From the NCBI GenBank assembly GCA_902798615.1, contig CADBXL010000001.1, positions 1-64,000 on the forward strand: 64,000 nucleotides of DNA, written 5' to 3'. This document shows, one piece after another, positions 60,877 to 64,000 of this stretch. Positions within the stretch are counted from its first letter, which is position 1, and each line of letters opens with the position of its first letter. Position numbers and translations under genes: made by a program. The stretch comes from an uncultured Bacteroidales bacterium (GTDB taxonomy: Bacteria > Bacteroidota > Bacteroidia > Bacteroidales > Bacteroidaceae). The notes under the pieces were generated by a model that saw nothing but the letters and a program-made list of their open reading frames with translations, had not been told where the DNA came from and ran no database searches.

Positions 60877-61815
60877 TTATTTTACTTCTGGAGTAGTCAA
60901 ACTTTCAATATCATAGCTTCCGAAGTCATAGACCTTAGAGCTCTTCAACCGAGAATCTTTACTACTTACGCGACTATATATCTCAGAATATCTATCTCCC
61001 TCTAACTTTAGAGTGAAACCATTTATTGTACAAGGAAGTACTGCTATATAGAAATCCTGACTTTCAGCACTTGCAGGAATCTGGAGTCTAACAGTATGTT
61101 TCTTATCTGCACCTGATACCGCATTGAATTTCAAGGCTGGCATTTTGCCCTTATACCCATATCCAGAAGAAGCCTTAAAATTACCAGACAAACTATTTGC
61201 TGAATTTTTAGAAACAATCTCAATGAACTTTACCTTACCATCACCATTATTTTTAATGTTTATTTTTACGAGTGCAGGAATATTAAGGAAATTGAAGATT
61301 CTTTCATCCATATCAGCACATGCTGTCATAAACAAAGCCTTCTTATCGTAAGTACGACCAACAGACACACTCTGTTCGGTAGGCAATGAAGAAGTAATCA
61401 TATCATCCTGTGGATCGAATGTTGCACCTGATGAATAAGGATATAATGCGAAATAGAACTGATCAGGATCGAACCAGAGCGGTAACACCTCTCCATAGTT
61501 TGTAAAGGTAGCTGTTGAACCTTCAACCGAAGATGGAGTAATAGCAAAATCCACAGCCTGATCAGAATTATCGCAATATACTAATATCTTATCATCCTTA
61601 TCCCAACTTACGCTATAGTTCTCTTCAAGGGTTGCACGTGTAACATCACTCTCATCTATCAAATCACTCAAATCAGTATTTGCTTTGAATTCAAGTTTCT
61701 TAGCAATTGTTTTTGCCTCGTTAGTCTCTTCGATATCATTATCTGAAGAACAAGAAGCTAAAAGAACCAATGAAAATACAAAGGCTGTCTTTGAAAGAAA
61801 TTTAAATGCTTTCAT
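60877..61815 (-). CDS. fimbrillin-like lipoprotein
   Basis: 312 residues from ATG 61813-61815. Lipoprotein signal MKAFKFLSKTAFVFSLVLLASC (lipobox LASC), then SSDNDIEETNEAKT. The mature part shows the Bacteroidales type V pilin-like plan (FimA/Mfa families): an N-terminal Arg in SDVTRATLEENYSVSWDKDDKILVY as possible protease site, VDFAITPSSVEGSTATFTNYGEVLP, FYFALYPYSSGATF, and the C-terminal SQDFYIAVLPCTINGFTLKLEG. Could be a surface pilin or a tip subunit. Immediately downstream of a 57-aa gene. Confidence moderate. Confidence 0.8.
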   Translation of the reverse strand: MKAFKFLSKTAFVFSLVLLASCSSDNDIEETNEAKTIAKKLEFKANTDLSDLIDESDVTRATLEENYSVSWDKDDKILVYCDNSDQAVDFAITPSSVEGSTATFTNYGEVLPLWFDPDQFYFALYPYSSGATFDPQDDMITSSLPTEQSVSVGRTYDKKALFMTACADMDERIFNFLNIPALVKINIKNNGDGKVKFIEIVSKNSANSLSGNFKASSGYGYKGKMPALKFNAVSGADKKHTVRLQIPASAESQDFYIAVLPCTINGFTLKLEGDRYSEIYSRVSSKDSRLKSSKVYDFGSYDIESLTTPEVK

Positions 61816-61847
61816 TACGTCTATTGTTTTTATTTTGTTATCCAAAT

Positions 61848-62021
61848 TTACTCATCGAAAAGATTGTCAGAATCAAAATCCTTGTCGATTTCATACTTCT
61901 GAGTGTTAACCGCAGAATTGTCTACAAACTCCTTACCTTCGTTAGAGCCATTAGAGACTGCTAAAATAGTGCTTGGCTTCAACTGATGAAGCTTCATAAC
62001 TGGTACTTCGTACTTTTTCAT
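61848..62021 (-). CDS. small 57-aa protein upstream of the fimbrillin-like gene
   Basis: ATG 62019-62021 to TAA 61848-61850. The sequence starts MKKYEVPVMKLHQLKPSTIL and continues with AVSNGSNEGKEFVDNS, VNTQKYEIDKDFDSDNLFDE. Codon use is normal and the acidic C-terminus is well formed. Short proteins starting MKKY.VP are common in Prevotella next to surface lipoproteins, but I know no function. 33 bp before the lipoprotein start and after a ~190-nt leader, so the two are likely one transcript. Confidence 0.75.
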   Translation of the reverse strand: MKKYEVPVMKLHQLKPSTILAVSNGSNEGKEFVDNSAVNTQKYEIDKDFDSDNLFDE

Positions 62022-62520
62022 AATTTTAAGTTTTTATTTTTAATTTATAAACAACATAATAATATTTCGACCCTATCCTTAAATACTTCAATATTACCAA
62101 TATGAATGTATGTATCAAATACCGTCTCCTTTCAAACATCAAAAAATGATGTCATTCTGAATACTATTGTAATATTAGTAATCTGCTCAAGAGTCGTTTC
62201 AAAAAAATTTGGTGCAAAAGTACGTAAAAAAAATGAACGAACAAAAAAATTTGTTGATTTTCATAGTTTTTTGAGCGTTTTTTCCTAAAAAATAACAATT
62301 AAGTGAGAATTTTCTACTTTTTTTAAGATTTCTTTAACTTTTTGTCGGTTCGCCCAATTCTATTCGTACATTATTTCAATTTCACGATTAAAAAATAATT
62401 TTTCATTTTCAATCATACAAGTGTCACTATTACACCATACTCTTCGAACATATCAAAAGCATCATTTCCTTTCATTAAAAAACGTAGAGTTCGAAACTTA
62501 ATAATCCGAACTCACGCTTT
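62022..62520. other. promoter and AT-rich upstream region of the fimbrillin-like unit
   Basis: Contains the promoter at 62215-62245 and a long AT-rich leader without detected ORF or clear hairpin; the outer part (62250-62520) shows nothing further. Confidence 0.7.
62215..62245 (-). promoter_or_regulatory. promoter of the 57-aa/fimbrillin-like unit
   Basis: Minus-strand TTTG (62242-62245), 19 nt, TACTTTTG (62215-62222). Confidence 0.8.
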
Positions 62521-63048
62521 CTACTTGAAATACTTGACATCAAGGAGTTTCTCCATCCAAATCATATCATACCATTCATCAAACTTATAACCACAACGAT
62601 GGAAATGTGCCACACGCTTATATCCCATCTTGGAATGGAAGTCAGGACTTTGGTGTGTGAGATGCGAGTTCGGCGTTTCTATCCAAGCAATACAGGCATT
62701 AAGGTTGATGACACCTCTACTTTTCAGCTCTTCTTCAAGAGCCTCATAGAGTTTGCTTCCTATGCCTTGCCCATGTGCCTCACGAGCAACATATATACTC
62801 GTCTCAACACAATGGCGATAGGCGCATCGAGGTTTGAAAGTACTGGCATACACATAGCCAAGAATCTCTCCGTCCTTCTCTGCCACGAGATAAGGATATT
62901 CCGCAAGGGTATTCTTAATTCTATTTGCGAACTCCTCCACGGAAGGAACAGTATATTCAAACGTAATTGCTGTATTCTCTACGTATGGCGCATAGATAGC
63001 GAGAAGTTTCTCTGCATCTGCCACGGTTGCTGTACGGATTGTTATCAT
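62521..63048 (-). CDS. GNAT acetyltransferase, phosphinothricin-acetyltransferase-like
   Basis: 175 residues from ATG 63046-63048; an in-frame extension to 63120 would be repeat-derived (SGSLPTGEGGGRGR). The plan is that of the PAT/Bar group: MITIRTATVADAEKLLAIYAPYVENTAITFEYTVPSVEEFANRI, YLVAEKDGEILGYVYASTF, the acetyl-CoA motif VETSIYVAREAHGQGIGSKLYEALEEEL, and FHSKMGYKRVAHFHRCGYKFDEWYDMIWME. Members acetylate methionine sulfoximine-type amino acids, but substrate is not assured. Behind a family A element. Confidence 0.9.
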   Translation of the reverse strand: MITIRTATVADAEKLLAIYAPYVENTAITFEYTVPSVEEFANRIKNTLAEYPYLVAEKDGEILGYVYASTFKPRCAYRHCVETSIYVAREAHGQGIGSKLYEALEEELKSRGVINLNACIAWIETPNSHLTHQSPDFHSKMGYKRVAHFHRCGYKFDEWYDMIWMEKLLDVKYFK

Positions 63049-63062
63049 AATAAAAAGAGATC

Positions 63063-63192
63063 GGCCTCTCCCCCCGCCCTCCCCCGTAGGGAGGGAGCCG
63101 GAAGATGAAAGGCATTTCAATTATTAATTATTAATTATCAATTATGTCCGCGCTCCGGCTCCCTCCCTACGGGGAGGGCGGGGGGAGAGGCC
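63063..63192. repeat. family A element between the DUF5131 gene and the GNAT gene
   Basis: 130 bp with the same ~40-bp arms and an ATTATTAATTATTAATTATC spacer. Here the upstream gene ends inside the element: its stop codon is at 63167. The other end is 14 bp from the GNAT start. Confidence 0.92.
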
Positions 63193-63991
63193 TTATATAA
63201 TCATCATCTTTCCACTCGAATTTTATCTTTGAAGGCACCATATACTCGTCTATATGGTAGTCGATATTCGCCTTATGAGCCTGAGAGAGCTGAAAGCGAC
63301 GGGGAATGCGATACATCTTGCCATCCTTGAAGAAATAGGCACCTGTCTGGTGGAAACGGAATGGAATATTATGCGCAACACATTGTTCCCTAACAGATAG
63401 AATCCACTCGTAATGACAAGGACGGGCATATACACCCGACTCACCACTTACCGCCACCTCTTCTATCGTTTCATCAAGATAGGCGGAGATATCTATCGCT
63501 TCTATCATCGGCGCAACAATAATGCTCTTATGCTTTATGGGCAACGACTTGAAAATCGGGAGTCGATAATCTGCCATCTGCTGATTCTCAACGGTACATC
63601 CCACGAGTACATTATCATAGCCATCTCCCCAATCTTCGGGAACACATTCCATGAAACGGTCTATTCGCTTGGTAAAGAAATAGAACAACAGGTCTTTTCT
63701 AATCTTCATCATCTTCCAGCATTCGGCTCGCCAAGAATCAGCATCTTTCAGAAGGAAATCAGAAGTGAAGCATGTGAAAACCAACTTACCGCTCTCAATC
63801 TTCCAAGTCTTGTCGCGCTTGCGCTTGAGGGGAAGATTGAAAGCGGCTGTCTTGCGGCACAGGCTGCTCGAAGTATCACTACCGTACATCTCATCCTGAC
63901 GATATACATAGCAATACCTGCATCCTGGACTTATCTTCGTGCATCCGTGCCACGGATTCCAGTCGGCATATACGCTCCAATTCTCCGACAT
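63167..63991 (-). CDS. DUF5131 / phage Gp37-like radical-SAM-type protein
   Basis: 274 residues. NWSVYADWNPWHGCTKISPGCRYCYVYR is the typical start of DUF5131/phage Gp37-Gp68 proteins, with CxxxxPGCxxCY resembling a radical-SAM cluster site. Later blocks LVFTCFTSDFLLKDADSWRAECWKMM, YFFTKRIDRF, NVLVGCTVENQQMADYRLP and VAVSGESGVYARPCHYEWILSVREQC follow the family pattern. The last residues (RPLPPPSP) come from the repeat arm, so the true C-terminus may have been altered. Nothing lies between its start and the window end. Confidence 0.88.
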   Translation of the reverse strand: MSENWSVYADWNPWHGCTKISPGCRYCYVYRQDEMYGSDTSSSLCRKTAAFNLPLKRKRDKTWKIESGKLVFTCFTSDFLLKDADSWRAECWKMMKIRKDLLFYFFTKRIDRFMECVPEDWGDGYDNVLVGCTVENQQMADYRLPIFKSLPIKHKSIIVAPMIEAIDISAYLDETIEEVAVSGESGVYARPCHYEWILSVREQCVAHNIPFRFHQTGAYFFKDGKMYRIPRRFQLSQAHKANIDYHIDEYMVPSKIKFEWKDDDYIRPLPPPSP

Positions 63992-64000
63992 TATCTGCGC

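Overview
The window is chromosomal DNA of a Bacteroidota bacterium, most likely a Prevotella/Segatella-type member of the Bacteroidales. Three things support this. Genes are preceded by the phylum's own promoter type (TTTG or TTG, 19-21 nt, then TAnnTTTG). The lineage-typical families are present: a NUDIX-type AraR, DUF4296, DUF4293, a Bacteroidota omega subunit, a BamD lipoprotein, a fimbrillin-like lipoprotein, and a Rho with a long N-terminal insertion. The gene orders (galM-SSS-araR-araD-araA-araB-tkt-rpiB; pheA-aminotransferase-DAHP synthase/chorismate mutase-tyrA; ileS-dksA-like-lspA) are also usual there. Species assignment is inference.

Layout. 1-1.1 kb: end of an accessory element (3' end of a DUF3987-like gene and a DUF5675 gene). 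1.2-12.4 kb: a complete L-arabinose operon on the minus strand, from mutarotase and Na+ symporter through isomerase, kinase and epimerase to transketolase and ribose-5-phosphate isomerase, with its NUDIX-family sensor inside. A palindrome overlaps the -7 box of the leading promoter. 12.5-18.1 kb: a HAD phosphatase, small secreted or envelope proteins, an esterase and an orphan structured ncRNA. 18.2-22.9 kb: the Phe/Tyr branch operon, headed by a leader peptide with a Tyr/Phe run (YYYYFYFYF) and mutually exclusive hairpins, a classical attenuator readable directly in the sequence. 22.9-25.8 kb: gene-poor DNA with a second ncRNA candidate, long AT palindromes and repeats, plus one lipoprotein. 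25.8-41 kb: ComEC, an FAD oxidoreductase, two tandem tRNA-Asp genes, recR, lspA, a DksA-like protein, ileS, two HU-type genes (one fused to a membrane anchor and LysM), rimO and ftsY. 41-48 kb: an acyl-CoA ligase, two tandem thioredoxin-fold paralogues and a GH13 glycosidase. 48-60.5 kb: fabD, the S6-S18-L9 operon, rho, a TlpA-like protein, uvrB, bamD, rpoZ, DUF4293 and L27-L21. 60.8-64 kb: a fimbrillin-like lipoprotein with a 57-aa partner gene, a GNAT acetyltransferase and a DUF5131 protein.

The most distinctive property is the intergenic DNA. Several families of palindromic elements lie between genes. One family (130-143 bp, about 40-bp GC-rich inverted arms) almost exactly fills intercistronic gaps of the ara and aro operons and ends 8-14 bp before the next start codon; one half-copy lies in frame inside the GH13 gene. 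A second family has three copies of exactly 121 bp. A third pairs CTAACATATAAC(C/T)GTTAG arms around perfect 44-46 bp AT palindromes. All coordinates come from reading the sequence; family names rest on recognised motifs, since no search could be run.
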